A stretch of 64,000 nt of DNA from Veillonella sp. DNF00869 (GCF_001553345.1 NZ_KQ960768.1:83238-147237), one strand, 5' to 3'; shown: positions 7,373-16,505, counted from the stretch's first letter. Program-made: numbers and translations. Notes: generated by a model not told the origin, from the letters alone.

Positions 7373-8602
7373 TTAACCTCTGCCGTCTAAAATTAATTTA
7401 TCGTGAATAGCTCGTACAGCTGTTTTAATATGTTCCTCTCCGATAAGGCAGGAAATACTGATTTCAGATGTACTGATAATCTCGATATTCACACCTTCAT
7501 CAGATAAAATACCAAACATTTTTGCTGCTACACCTGGTTGTCCCAACATACCAGCACCGATGATGGAAACTTTTGCCATATTTTCATTAATTACACATTC
7601 TTCGATAGACATGGATTGACCAAGTTCTTCAAGTACTTGCTTCGCTAAATTCACATCATCACGTGTAATGGTAAACACGATATCCGTGCGCTTGTCATCT
7701 GTAGTGCGAATACTTTGTACGATCATGTCTACATCAATGCTCTTATTTGCCAACGCTTGGAATACTTGATGCGCCACACCCGGTACATTTTCTACACCTA
7801 CAAGACTTACTTTTGCTACATTTGTATCATCTGCAACGCCTGTAATAGCGTATTGATTTGCTTTCATTGTATACTCCTCTCGAATTATCGTGCCTTCTTC
7901 ATCACTGAAAGTAGATCGTACATGAATTGGCACCCCATACCGATGTCCCATTTCGACCGCTCTTGGTTGCATAACCCCTGCTCCTAAGCGGGCCATTTCT
8001 AGCATTTCACCATAGGTGATTTCTTTCAATTTCACGGCTCCTGATGCCACTCGTGGATCTGTGGAGTATACCCCATCTACATCTGTAAAGATTTCACATA
8101 CATCGGCTTTCATAGCGCCTGCTAATGCTACGGCTGTTGTATCAGAACCGCCACGACCCAATGTAGTAATGTCCCCAGCTTCCGTCATGCCTTGGAAACC
8201 CGCCACAACCACAATGTTACCGGCTTCTAAAGCATCTAGCACACGTTTCGGTTCAATATCTAAAATACGTGCTTTCCCAAAGGTATCGCTAGTCGCAATC
8301 CCAGCTTGCTCACCTGTCATAGACACCGCTGCATGACCTTTTGCTTGGAATGCTAATGCCATCAATGCAATCGTCACTTGCTCACCGGTGGACAAAAGAC
8401 GGTCCATTTCACGGCCATACGGCATAGATGTAACTTCTTTCGCCAAGCTCACCAAGTCATCAGTTGTATCGCCCATAGCTGAAACAACAACCACAACACG
8501 ATCATCTGGTTGTTTGTCGCGCAACACGCGATTTACAATGTTAAATATTTTTTCAGGTGTCGCTACAGAGCTACCACCAAATTTTTTCACAATTAATGCC
8601 AC
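7373..8602 (-). CDS. lysC: Aspartate kinase
   Basis: A 409-residue aspartokinase that phosphorylates aspartate at the entry to lysine, threonine, methionine and diaminopimelate synthesis. The nucleotide-binding motif VKKFGGSSVA is at residues 5-14, and GRGGSDTTAVALA and the FTDVDGVYSTDPR segment lie in the kinase domain. Two ACT domains at about 270-409 are the likely site of feedback inhibition. The start is GTG at 8602, five to six bases after GAGGGA, and the next codons run directly into the motif. Length is typical of single-function Firmicute enzymes. Confidence 0.96.
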   Translation of the reverse strand: MALIVKKFGGSSVATPEKIFNIVNRVLRDKQPDDRVVVVVSAMGDTTDDLVSLAKEVTSMPYGREMDRLLSTGEQVTIALMALAFQAKGHAAVSMTGEQAGIATSDTFGKARILDIEPKRVLDALEAGNIVVVAGFQGMTEAGDITTLGRGGSDTTAVALAGAMKADVCEIFTDVDGVYSTDPRVASGAVKLKEITYGEMLEMARLGAGVMQPRAVEMGHRYGVPIHVRSTFSDEEGTIIREEYTMKANQYAITGVADDTNVAKVSLVGVENVPGVAHQVFQALANKSIDVDMIVQSIRTTDDKRTDIVFTITRDDVNLAKQVLEELGQSMSIEECVINENMAKVSIIGAGMLGQPGVAAKMFGILSDEGVNIEIISTSEISISCLIGEEHIKTAVRAIHDKLILDGRG

Positions 8603-8650
8603 TGCAATCCCTCATTTATAAGATACAAAGTATAAAATAATATCTATATT

Positions 8651-8679
8651 AATCTACCATACTACGCTACTAAAGTAAA
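8651..8679 (-). promoter_or_regulatory. Probable lysC promoter
   Basis: On the minus strand TTTACT (8679-8674) and TAGATT (8656-8651) lie 17 nt apart, with TGG before the -10 (extended -10). The 5' leader would be about 45 nt. No riboswitch-like structure was seen in 8603-8800, which is AT-rich and otherwise featureless. Confidence 0.45.
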
Positions 8680-8802
8680 GGATTTTTGTAATATTTTACT
8701 ATTTTTATCATACATTTGTCTTTTTAAGGTAGATATTTCTATATATATTTTTACTATATTATACAACAGTCTATGCCTATACAAATTCTATACGTAATAA
8801 TA

Positions 8803-8838
8803 AAGGACTGTCATCCCTTACTAGGGGTAACAGTCCTT
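8803..8838 (-). terminator. Terminator of the superoxide reductase gene
   Basis: AAGGACTGT (8803-8811) pairs with ACAGTCCTT (8830-8838), with an inner CCC/GGG pairing. On the minus strand it ends in CTTTATTATT just after the gene at 8874-9269. Confidence 0.75.
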
Positions 8839-8873
8839 ATCATAATCAATTCAGTTAGATGTCTAATCCAAAA

Positions 8874-9269
8874 TTAGCCTTCTACTACGATATCTTTTTC
8901 AGATTCCCATAAGCCGTGGATGTTGCAGTAAGAAGTTGCAATCAAACGACCAGATTTTTTGAAAGATGCAGTAACAACACCTGCTGCTTCCGCATGTACA
9001 GGACCTTCGTTAGCACCTGTAGGAGCTTCACCGTGTACATTGAACTCAAGACGAGCTACTTCGTAAGGAAGTTGTGTACCTTCTTCTACATAGTACAATT
9101 TGATCCAAGAAATATGATGTTCTACAGTGTTAGGATGAGCAATTTCTTTACCCACTTCTAATTCGATTACAACGCGTTCGCCAACTTTAACAGTGTCAGG
9201 TGCTGTGATTACTGGAACGTGTTTTTCTGTTGCAAATTCAGCTGTTTTTACATAATTTGTGATAGCCAT
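8874..9269 (-). CDS. Superoxide reductase (class II, neelaredoxin/desulfoferrodoxin type)
   Basis: A 131-residue protein with the iron-site ligands of superoxide reductases: EKHVP near the N-terminus (Glu and His), HPNTVEHHI in the middle, and SYCNIHGLW near the C-terminus (Cys and His). It lacks the N-terminal rubredoxin-like Cys4 domain of class I desulfoferrodoxin, so it is the single-iron class II form. It reduces superoxide to peroxide in the cytoplasm without making oxygen, as expected for an anaerobe. It is a single-gene unit with its own promoter and terminator, and a palindrome in the leader suggests a repressor site. Confidence 0.93.
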   Translation of the reverse strand: MAITNYVKTAEFATEKHVPVITAPDTVKVGERVVIELEVGKEIAHPNTVEHHISWIKLYYVEEGTQLPYEVARLEFNVHGEAPTGANEGPVHAEAAGVVTASFKKSGRLIATSYCNIHGLWESEKDIVVEG

Positions 9270-9304
9270 AGGTATAACCCCCTTGAATTAATATCATATC
9301 CAAA

Positions 9305-9322
9305 CATGGAAACCTTTCCATG
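9305..9322. promoter_or_regulatory. Operator-like palindrome before superoxide reductase gene
   Basis: CATGGAAA and TTTCCATG form an 18-bp palindrome with a 2-bp centre, lying between the predicted transcription start and the start codon. It could be an operator or an mRNA hairpin; the binding protein is unknown. Confidence 0.45.
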
Positions 9323-9347
9323 TAAAGCACTAAATTAGTACACTATT

Positions 9348-9376
9348 ATTGTACTTGTTTTTCTTCACTTACGCAA
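9348..9376 (-). promoter_or_regulatory. Superoxide reductase promoter
   Basis: On the minus strand TTGCGT (9376-9371) and TACAAT (9353-9348) are spaced by 17 nt. An imperfect palindrome, GTAC-9 nt-GTAC, overlaps the -10. Confidence 0.6.
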
Positions 9377-9468
9377 GAACTATTTTTAAGATTTTCGATG
9401 TGGTTTTTGCATACCCCTTTTATTTTATGCAACATCCAGTAGTCAATCATACACTTAGATTACCAAAG

Positions 9469-10002
9469 TTAAAATTCTATGCCACGCTTTGCTTTAATCC
9501 CTTGTTGATAGGCATGTTTGATAACTTTCATTTCCGTTACCGTATGCGCCAATTCAATAATCTCTGGGCGTGCATTTCGACCTGTTAAAATCATGTCTAA
9601 GTTCTCTGGTTTTGTTTTGAGTAAATTCACTACTGTTTCTACATCTACTAAGCCATAATGAATAGCATAATTGATTTCATCAAGGATAATCAAATCCCAT
9701 TGACCAGACTTCACTTCTGTTTCCACCATAGCCCACGCTTCTTTTGCTGCTTGTTGATGTTCCTTCATTTTTTCTTCTGATTCATCTTGCTTATGAAAGA
9801 TGAACCCTTTTCCCATGGATCGAATCTCTACAGTTGGTAGTAATGCAATGCCTGCTAATTCACCATAATTAGCACCACTTTTGATAAATTGTAAAATAAG
9901 TACCCTTCTGCCACATCCAGCTGAGCGTAGTGCTACACCTAAAGCTGCTGTTGTCTTGCCTTTTCCATCTCCTGTATTGACTAAGATTAAACCTTCACCC
10001 AT
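9469..10002 (-). CDS. cobO: Cob(I)yrinic acid a,c-diamide adenosyltransferase (CobO/BtuR family)
   Basis: A 177-residue enzyme that transfers adenosine from ATP to the cobalt of corrinoids, giving the coenzyme B12 form. The P-loop GDGKGKTT is at residues 11-18, followed by LRSAGCGRRVLILQFIKSG and the Walker B segment WDLIILDEINYAI. The ATG at 10002 is chosen because GGTGGAG lies just upstream of it; an in-frame ATG 39 nt further up lacks such a site and would add a non-family extension. It follows lepB on the same strand, but the functions are unrelated. No other cobalamin gene is in the window. Confidence 0.93.
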   Translation of the reverse strand: MGEGLILVNTGDGKGKTTAALGVALRSAGCGRRVLILQFIKSGANYGELAGIALLPTVEIRSMGKGFIFHKQDESEEKMKEHQQAAKEAWAMVETEVKSGQWDLIILDEINYAIHYGLVDVETVVNLLKTKPENLDMILTGRNARPEIIELAHTVTEMKVIKHAYQQGIKAKRGIEF

Positions 10003-10076
10003 CTGTCTCTCCACCTTTCTTAGGATATATGGAAATCCCATGCCAAAGCACAGGATTCCTAATGATTGTATTATTG

Positions 10077-10679
10077 TTAGAATGGATTACGTATATGATA
10101 CGCTAATTTACCAAGTACATGGTCCACTGGTACGAATCCGATGAACCGACTATCTGAAGAATGATTACGATTGTCTCCCATGACAAATACATGTCCTTCG
10201 GGAACAGTAATTGGTAAGGAGCGTTCAAACTTCATAGTCTCTTTTTTAGTATACGGCTCATTTAGCTTGGTACCATTTCTCCAAACATGTCCTTCTTTAA
10301 ATTCTAATGTATCACCAGGGCGACCAATTACTCGTTTTACCCATACATCATGACCTTGCAAAGATGGTACTACCACACTGGCGTAATTCATCAAAGGTTC
10401 CATCACATCATCTTTCCAAGAACGCTCTCGTTGCACGCGACTATCAATGATAACGATATCTTCATAGTTTGGTACATCTCGCATTACATGAGACCATTTA
10501 CTAATTAATAGGAAATCCCCATTATGTAAAGTATCCTCCATAGATTCGCCGGACACTCTCGTGGGCTGCACAATAAATATATGCGTTAACATGGCTACAA
10601 TAAGAGCTACAACAATGGCTTGTAACCACTCACGAACTTCTTTCAAAATTTGACTTCCTATGGCTGTATCTTTTTCCAT
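10077..10679 (-). CDS. lepB: Signal peptidase I
   Basis: A 200-residue inner-membrane serine protease that removes signal peptides from exported proteins. One N-terminal membrane helix lies at about 15-38. The conserved boxes are present: VSGESMEDTL with catalytic Ser46, DVWVKRVIGRPGD with the general base Lys115, and GHVFVMGDNRNHSSDSR. The AGGAGG site lies 4 nt before the ATG. It is the single-helix Gram-positive architecture rather than the longer enterobacterial form. It follows the YitT gene by about 50 nt on the same strand. Confidence 0.96.
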   Translation of the reverse strand: MEKDTAIGSQILKEVREWLQAIVVALIVAMLTHIFIVQPTRVSGESMEDTLHNGDFLLISKWSHVMRDVPNYEDIVIIDSRVQRERSWKDDVMEPLMNYASVVVPSLQGHDVWVKRVIGRPGDTLEFKEGHVWRNGTKLNEPYTKKETMKFERSLPITVPEGHVFVMGDNRNHSSDSRFIGFVPVDHVLGKLAYHIRNPF

Positions 10680-10730
10680 AGACCCTCCTATTCTAAGGAT
10701 ACGTAATGATACGTATCTTACAATTATCTA

Positions 10731-11615
10731 TTAATGAATTGATTTTTTACCAAATTGACCACCAAATACATCATGTACATCATTGATGGTGATAAAAGCA
10801 TTCTCATCCACTTCGTAAATAATATCTTTCAATTTTGTTAATTCCAATCGCGTCACAACACAATAAATAATACGCTTTGGGGTCTTAGTATAGGCCCCTT
10901 CGCCGTACAATAAAGTAACTCCACGACCTAAGCGATGCATCACTACATCAGCGACTTCTTCCGATTTATCAGTAATGACCATAACTCCTTTAGATTCTTC
11001 CACCCCAGTAATAACTAGGTCCATCATTTTGTAAGCTACAAAATAGGCAATCAAGGAATACATGGCACTATTCCAATCATATACAAATCCCGCTGCTCCT
11101 AAAATAAAGAAGTTCAGGAACATAACGATTTCACCTACGGAAAAGGAACTCTTTTTATCAAAAATGATAGCTACAATTTCAGAGCCATCTAAGGACCCAC
11201 CATTTCGTATAATAATACCTACTCCAAGCCCCAGAATAATACCGCCGAAGACTGAGGCCAACAAGGGATCATGTACAATAGGAGGTACTTGATGCATGAA
11301 AGCAGAAAATACGGAAATACACGCTATAGCAAATAGGGTTGATATGGTAAAACTTTTACCAATTTGCATATACCCTACATATAAAAATGGTAGATTAATT
11401 AACATAACGAGTACACTAAATGATATACCAGATAACTTACTAGCCATCAAGGCAATACCTACAACACCACCATCGATAAGGTGATTTGGCACTAAAAATA
11501 CATCTAGTCCATAGGTATAAATGGCCGCTCCAATAATCATCATAAAGTATCGCATAACCATATCCATTATCTTTCGTTTTCTGCTTTTATGTTCTTTCAT
11601 CCTTTGGATACTCAC
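10731..11615 (-). CDS. YitT family membrane protein (DUF161/DUF2179)
   Basis: A 294-residue membrane protein with about five hydrophobic segments in the first 200 residues, including a GGSLDGSEIVAI stretch, and a C-terminal soluble DUF2179 domain (about 205-285) with the GVTLLYGEGAYTKTPKRIIYCVV signature. The family is widespread in Firmicutes; function is unknown, though some members have been linked to transport. The start is either GTG at 11615, overlapping the previous stop by 4 nt, or ATG at 11600; neither has a well-spaced ribosome binding site, pointing to translational coupling. Confidence 0.85.
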   Translation of the reverse strand: MSIQRMKEHKSRKRKIMDMVMRYFMMIIGAAIYTYGLDVFLVPNHLIDGGVVGIALMASKLSGISFSVLVMLINLPFLYVGYMQIGKSFTISTLFAIACISVFSAFMHQVPPIVHDPLLASVFGGIILGLGVGIIIRNGGSLDGSEIVAIIFDKKSSFSVGEIVMFLNFFILGAAGFVYDWNSAMYSLIAYFVAYKMMDLVITGVEESKGVMVITDKSEEVADVVMHRLGRGVTLLYGEGAYTKTPKRIIYCVVTRLELTKLKDIIYEVDENAFITINDVHDVFGGQFGKKSIH

Positions 11616-12034
11616 TCCTCATTAACTAATAACCAACGTTCTCCAATAATCCATGCCGTAATATCATCGACCGGAACTGGAGGATATAACATGCCTTTAG
11701 GCACTAATTTTTTCCACCCTGTCGGCGGATGCACCTCAAAATAACGACGCCTTGCCTCTTCTGTGGTATGCTTTTCATTCATGAATGCAAATACTCTTTC
11801 TTGTGATATTGCTAGTGTTTTAACTATGGATCCCACCACTTTGTGATTCGTTCCATTACCACAAACCATATAGGTTATTGTTGGATACATAGCCAGCAAA
11901 GTTTCTAATTCCTTTTGAACTGATGCAGTAGACACAATATCCATCATCACTAATTGAGCTGTTTTTGTTAGAATGGCAACGCCTGTTTTATCACGCCCTG
12001 GATCAACTGCCAATACATAGGGTTCCAATACCAT
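11612..12034 (-). CDS. YqgF-like RNase H-fold protein
   Basis: A 140-residue protein beginning YVLAVDPGRDKTGVAIL, the first strand of an RNase H/resolvase fold with the catalytic-type Asp. It continues with an Asn/Gly strand (MVCGNGTNHK) and a late Asp in PVPVDDITAWIIGERW. This resembles the YqgF/RuvX group, which processes the 16S rRNA 5' end, but it is divergent and may instead be a small lineage-specific resolvase-like protein. It sits between the DUF3084 gene and the YitT gene, overlapping the latter. Confidence 0.65.
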   Translation of the reverse strand: MVLEPYVLAVDPGRDKTGVAILTKTAQLVMMDIVSTASVQKELETLLAMYPTITYMVCGNGTNHKVVGSIVKTLAISQERVFAFMNEKHTTEEARRRYFEVHPPTGWKKLVPKGMLYPPVPVDDITAWIIGERWLLVNEE

Positions 12035-12044
12035 AGTCCACTCC

Positions 12045-13226
12045 TCACTGATTCACTGGAATGACACGTAACATTATTTGTACAGGTCCACTAGTGAAAG
12101 TATCTTCTCTTGTGACTGCCTCTAATCGTACGGGGCCACGTTGATTTTCTATTTTACGAATAGTAATAAATAACTCATTTCCCGGTAAAGAACCGACTTC
12201 ACCTGTAATAGGATCTGGTAATATACCGTGTTTTTTCGCTTCCCCATTGACTTCTTTTAAAAATGCCAACACTTGGTCTTGCGCACTTTTACCACCATCT
12301 ATCAGAGATGACCAAAGGACTGTATCTTTTTTGAAAACCATATCATGAGGATATGCATGAATTTCTGCTAGCGCCGGTTCTCCATAAATAATATTTGCTG
12401 AAGCAGTAACACGAATCATCAATGGTTTATCCGTAGAGGCTACTACTTTTGCTACTTCATTTAAGTTGTCCCGGCTCACATAAATGACTGTCTTTTCTTC
12501 TTCCATTTGGAATCGATTTAAAATAAGACGATTCGTGTCTTTCAAGAAGCTTGTTAAGGCAGCCATACTTTCTACTTCTCCTAAGCCAGGTCGAATCACA
12601 GCTTGGGATAAAACTTCTCCATTACGGAATACCACGTTCCCTTCACGCACATGATTGATACCATCTTCTAATTGTTTCGTAGTTAATTGTAGATCTTGTA
12701 CATGGCTTTCCAATTGTGTACGTACCTGTTCTAACCTTCCTACTTCTGCATTAGAGTTAACAAGTTTTTGTTCCGCTTCTGCATAAGCATCTTGAATCGA
12801 TACTAATTGATCTCCCATGCTAGATAAAGCGCTGCGAGTTTCTTCTAGCTCTTGCTCCGTTGCTTGTACATCACTTTGTACCTTTTGCAATTGTTTATTT
12901 TTTTGATTCAATTCATCATTACTTTGTTGTAATGCCTTCGTTTTTTGATCTATATCTGCTGAAAGTTGCGCCATTTCAGCTTTCAATTTATCCATACCAA
13001 ATAAAGCGGTCCGTACATTGTTTGAAGCAATACTCAACACGCCTATCGTAGCAGCAGAAATGAATATCCCCGTTACAATAGTCACAATAATAGATGTATG
13101 TTTAGGACGCAACCCAAACAAACTCATCCTCCGTTTCCCTACTTTAGTGCCGATTTTATCGCCTAAAAATGCAATTAATCCCCCCATAATGGTAATAATA
13201 AGGAGAATCCGTAGTCCTACTAACAT
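12045..13226 (-). CDS. DUF3084 membrane-anchored coiled-coil protein
   Basis: A roughly 393-residue protein with two N-terminal membrane helices (first about 20 residues and about 45-65 after the start), a long heptad-rich coiled coil at about 75-200 (runs such as QKTKALQQSNDELNQKNKQL), and a C-terminal globular domain. This is the DUF3084 layout; function is unknown, and an envelope-associated structural role is a guess. The ATG at 13226 is preferred because GAGG lies 9 nt before it. An ATG 6 nt earlier is too close to that site. It heads the group yqgF-like, yitT, lepB, cobO. Confidence 0.8.
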   Translation of the reverse strand: MLVGLRILLIITIMGGLIAFLGDKIGTKVGKRRMSLFGLRPKHTSIIVTIVTGIFISAATIGVLSIASNNVRTALFGMDKLKAEMAQLSADIDQKTKALQQSNDELNQKNKQLQKVQSDVQATEQELEETRSALSSMGDQLVSIQDAYAEAEQKLVNSNAEVGRLEQVRTQLESHVQDLQLTTKQLEDGINHVREGNVVFRNGEVLSQAVIRPGLGEVESMAALTSFLKDTNRLILNRFQMEEEKTVIYVSRDNLNEVAKVVASTDKPLMIRVTASANIIYGEPALAEIHAYPHDMVFKKDTVLWSSLIDGGKSAQDQVLAFLKEVNGEAKKHGILPDPITGEVGSLPGNELFITIRKIENQRGPVRLEAVTREDTFTSGPVQIMLRVIPVNQ

Positions 13227-13353
13227 GGTCATATACCTCAATGTAAAATACTAGTCCTATATCTTTACTTAGTATATCAAAATCCCTAGTACACTACAAT
13301 GGTTATACAATAAAAGGTCTCCATATACTCATCTGCAATCAAGATATAAAAGA

Positions 13354-13384
13354 GTAGCATTACTTACTAAATTAGTAATGCTAC
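13354..13384 (-). terminator. Terminator after the lpt operon
   Basis: GTAGCATTACT (13354-13364) pairs perfectly with AGTAATGCTAC (13374-13384), followed on the minus strand by CTTTTATAT. It lies just past the end of lptF/G and closes the long lpx-kds-lpt transcript. Confidence 0.8.
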
Positions 13385-13399
13385 CCCTGTAAAATCTTA

Positions 13400-14491
13400 T
13401 TATTTAGATACTCTCCAGTTTAAATATAAACCAGCTAATACACCTAACGTATTAGGAATCCACGCTGCTAATACTGGTGGTAACGCCCCTCCTTTACCTA
13501 GAGCGCCAGACAATGTCATTACCCCATAATAAATAAAGATAACTAACACAGAAATGCCAAATCCAATAGAAGAGCTAGACCGTTGTTTTTGTAAACCTAA
13601 TGGTGCTCCTACCAAGGCAAAAATAAAGCTTGCTACAGGAATAGTAAAGCGTTGATACATTTCCATTTGCCATTCTGTAATTTTACCACCAGTAGCCTCC
13701 ATCGCTTTGATTTGCTGTCTAATCTCTTTGATGGTCATCTCTTCTGGCTTACGTTGAGATCGACTAATTTTATCTGGATCTTGCGTAATTGGCAATACTT
13801 GTTCTTCAAACTTCATAGTTCGATCAATACCCTCACCAGATGCATTAATATCATAAATAGTACCATCGTGCATAATCCAGTATTGACCGTTCCAATTCGC
13901 AGTTTTAGCACGTTCAATTTGTGTCACTTGTCCATCCGTAAATTGTTGCACTGTAATATCAGACAACAGTTTAGTAGAGCTATCATATTTACCTGCATAC
14001 ATTAAGGTGTTAATCTTTTTGTCTGCTAATGTTTTTAATACAATATGTTCCTGTGTTTGTGGAGTAGCACGTTTCATAATCTCCTCACGGATAATCGTTT
14101 GATACGCATGGTTCGCTGCTGGCACTACATATTCATTAAAAGCAATAGAGCAAAGAGAAATAAGAAATGCCATGATATATACAGGTGTGGCCAAACGTAA
14201 AAAGTTTTGTCCCCCCGCACGCATCACGATAATTTCACTACTACCACTTAATCGACCAAATGTCATAAGCGATCCTAGTAGAACAGACATAGGAAAGGTT
14301 AATATTACAATATTCGGTAATGCCAATAAAAAAGCTCTAGTCACAGACCATAAACTAGCCCCATATTCTGTAATATATTGGGCAATACGAAATAGCGTAC
14401 CTGTTCCAATAAAAATGCTAGTAAAGGCAAAAATCCCAAACAGAAATGGCCCTATGAAAGCTTTCAATATATATTTATCTAAAATTCTCAT
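13400..14491 (-). CDS. LPS export permease LptF/LptG family
   Basis: A 363-residue YjgP/YjgQ permease with three N-terminal helices, a periplasmic beta-jellyroll-like domain (about 140-250) and three C-terminal helices (about 265-360). It works with the LptB ATPase directly upstream to lift lipopolysaccharide from the inner membrane. The ATG at 14491 is chosen because AGGAG lies 5 nt before it, and the preceding GTG overlaps that site. Only one such gene is present here; proteobacteria have a LptF/LptG pair, so the partner either lies elsewhere or this protein acts as a homodimer. LptF and LptG cannot be told apart by eye. Confidence 0.9.
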   Translation of the reverse strand: MRILDKYILKAFIGPFLFGIFAFTSIFIGTGTLFRIAQYITEYGASLWSVTRAFLLALPNIVILTFPMSVLLGSLMTFGRLSGSSEIIVMRAGGQNFLRLATPVYIMAFLISLCSIAFNEYVVPAANHAYQTIIREEIMKRATPQTQEHIVLKTLADKKINTLMYAGKYDSSTKLLSDITVQQFTDGQVTQIERAKTANWNGQYWIMHDGTIYDINASGEGIDRTMKFEEQVLPITQDPDKISRSQRKPEEMTIKEIRQQIKAMEATGGKITEWQMEMYQRFTIPVASFIFALVGAPLGLQKQRSSSSIGFGISVLVIFIYYGVMTLSGALGKGGALPPVLAAWIPNTLGVLAGLYLNWRVSK

Positions 14492-14499
14492 ACCCACTC

Positions 14500-15219
14500 C
14501 TACATTCGGAAATCATCACCTAAATAAAACTTACGAGCCACATCGCTCGTAGCTACTTCATCGGCTGTACCTTCTAATAAAATCGTACCACTATTTAAAA
14601 TGTAAGCTTTATCTACAATCCCTAATGTTTCACGTACATTATGGTCTGTAATCAGCACTCCAATCCCTCGATCTTTCAAATGACGAATAATAGATTGAAT
14701 ATCTGCTACCGCAATAGGATCAACCCCTGCAAAAGGTTCATCCAGTAATATAAACTTAGGATTTAAAGCAATGGCTCTAGCAATTTCTACACGACGTCGC
14801 TCACCACCAGACAACTGAATGCCCAAGCGGTCACGTACATGGGTAATATGAAATTCTTCTAATAAAGACTCCATGGTTGCCTTTTGTTCTACTTTAGAAA
14901 GATCCGTAGTTTCTAACATAGCTAAAATATTATCTTCAACGGTTAGATTACGAAAAATAGAGGCTTCCTGTGGCAAATATCCAATACCATAGGCAGATCG
15001 TTTATACATCGGCATATGGGTCACATCCACATCACCGATGCAGATACTTCCTGAACTAGGTTTTTCTACACCTACAATCATATAAAAAGTAGTTGTCTTG
15101 CCTGCTCCATTGGGGCCTAACAATCCCACAATTTCGCCTTCCTCCACACGAACACTCACTTTATCCACTACATTTCTTGATTTATAGGTTTTTACTAAAT
15201 CCTTGGTTTGTATAAACAT
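14500..15219 (-). CDS. lptB: LPS export ABC transporter ATP-binding protein LptB
   Basis: A 239-residue ABC ATPase powering LPS transport. Walker A is GPNGAGKTT (about 35-43), the Q-loop follows [18 protein letters not shown], the signature is [14 protein letters not shown], and Walker B is [13 protein letters not shown], which is close to E. coli LptB throughout. It overlaps neither neighbour, lying 8 nt from lptF/G and 9 nt from the lptA-like gene, so lptC-lptA-lptB-lptF/G run as one block. Length is normal. Confidence 0.95.
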   Translation of the reverse strand: MFIQTKDLVKTYKSRNVVDKVSVRVEEGEIVGLLGPNGAGKTTTFYMIVGVEKPSSGSICIGDVDVTHMPMYKRSAYGIGYLPQEASIFRNLTVEDNILAMLETTDLSKVEQKATMESLLEEFHITHVRDRLGIQLSGGERRRVEIARAIALNPKFILLDEPFAGVDPIAVADIQSIIRHLKDRGIGVLITDHNVRETLGIVDKAYILNSGTILLEGTADEVATSDVARKFYLGDDFRM

Positions 15220-15228
15220 AAATTCTCC

Positions 15229-15963
15229 TTACTTTGGAGTAATGATTAAGGTACTGCGCCCACCAAGCGTTTCTGCACTATTATCACTAAGTTGAATTTT
15301 TAATTCTGGCGCTTCTAAGACATTACCATTTTGTACAGCTCTTGCATTACCTTTTAAATAAGCCACTCCATCATTTTGATTTGGAGTCTGCGTATATACA
15401 GCTTCATCTGCTGTGGCATTTATATTACGACTTGTACTAGATACGGTTACATTTCCTTTCGCTGTGGCAGAGATTTCATTTGTAAATGCTGTAATATGTT
15501 CTCCAGTCAAGATGTTATCAGCCACCATTAACTGTCCATTACCAATAATTTCACCATAACCAGTTTCCGTATTATAGTTTACATGATCACCGTATAATTG
15601 ACGATCATCTTTTTGTAAATGCACATTACCTGTAGCATCAAATTGATGATTATGTAATACATGCACTTCTGATGCTGCCATTGACATATTAGTGCCTATC
15701 ATACTCACTCCACCAGTTAAATATCCTTCTTGTGTGTTCGTATTATACCAACCTATAGCACCAGTCATAGTCTTATCATCTTTGGTAATAACTACACTGC
15801 CTTTTACCTCAGCACGACCACTAACTCCATCATATGTCAACTGATCGGCTGTAATCATTAAATTACTGTTGCCAGCAGGATTTGCATCCGTTGGCGCTGC
15901 CCATACGGGAATCATCATAGCACCACCCATAAGAGCAGCCATGATTAAACGTTGTATTTTCAT
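15229..15963 (-). CDS. lptA: LptA-like periplasmic OstA-domain protein
   Basis: A 244-residue exported protein. A signal peptide covers residues 1 to about 22 (hydrophobic AALMGGAMMIPVWA), followed by repeating OstA strands such as TYDGVSGRAEVKGSVVITKDD and LTGEHITAFTNEISATAKGNV. LptA bridges the periplasm between the inner-membrane LptC and the outer-membrane LptD. At 244 residues it is longer than E. coli LptA (about 185), so the beta-jellyroll rod probably has extra strands. Context between lptC and lptB supports the call. Confidence 0.88.
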   Translation of the reverse strand: MKIQRLIMAALMGGAMMIPVWAAPTDANPAGNSNLMITADQLTYDGVSGRAEVKGSVVITKDDKTMTGAIGWYNTNTQEGYLTGGVSMIGTNMSMAASEVHVLHNHQFDATGNVHLQKDDRQLYGDHVNYNTETGYGEIIGNGQLMVADNILTGEHITAFTNEISATAKGNVTVSSTSRNINATADEAVYTQTPNQNDGVAYLKGNARAVQNGNVLEAPELKIQLSDNSAETLGGRSTLIITPK

Positions 15964-15974
15964 GAATATCCTTC

Positions 15975-16505
15975 CTACTTGCGAATCAATTTAGCATGAC
16001 CTTTTGCTGTTACTTGCTGCAAAATCATATCGCCTTCTAACACATCACCTTCTAATGTTGTGTCAACATCGGTGTAAATAAATTTAGAAGTTGATTTAAA
16101 TAACTGTTCTTTACTTCTATACTCTAGCCCTTCTGTGCGAAGAGTTGCACCCGTACTAGAGGTAGCCTCAATGCCACCAGATAATGTAATCTGTCCATGG
16201 TCTTTAGATACCACGCCTTTTGGGGCTTTCACTGTAAGTATTTTTCCATCCTTATGAAACGTCCCTGTTACATTTTCTAAGGTAACTACTTTTGTGACCT
16301 GATCAACACTTATCTTTTCTGCTTTGACAGACCAAATAAGTTGTCCATTTTTTTCTTCTTTCAATTCTGTTCCATTAAAACTAATAGAATTTCCAGAAGG
16401 TCCCATCGTGGTGGTTTCTACTCCACCATACAAAAAATATCCAAATCCCAAAAGAATTAAAATGCCTACCACAATCGTGAGGAGAAGTTTTTTATTGTTC
16501 TTCAT
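15975..16505 (-). CDS. lptC: LPS export protein LptC
   Basis: A 176-residue single-helix inner-membrane protein. The helix spans about 5-25 (LLLTIVVGILILLGFGYFL), and the periplasmic remainder is an OstA/LptC beta-jellyroll (ISFNGTELKEEKNGQLIWSVKAEK, then VVTLENVTGTF). The ATG at 16505 has GGGAGG 6 nt upstream; a longer reading frame to 16538 would lie inside the preceding acyltransferase gene. The gene overlaps that neighbour by 14 nt. It receives LPS from LptB2FG and passes it to the LptA-like protein. Confidence 0.9.
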   Translation of the reverse strand: MKNNKKLLLTIVVGILILLGFGYFLYGGVETTTMGPSGNSISFNGTELKEEKNGQLIWSVKAEKISVDQVTKVVTLENVTGTFHKDGKILTVKAPKGVVSKDHGQITLSGGIEATSSTGATLRTEGLEYRSKEQLFKSTSKFIYTDVDTTLEGDVLEGDMILQQVTAKGHAKLIRK

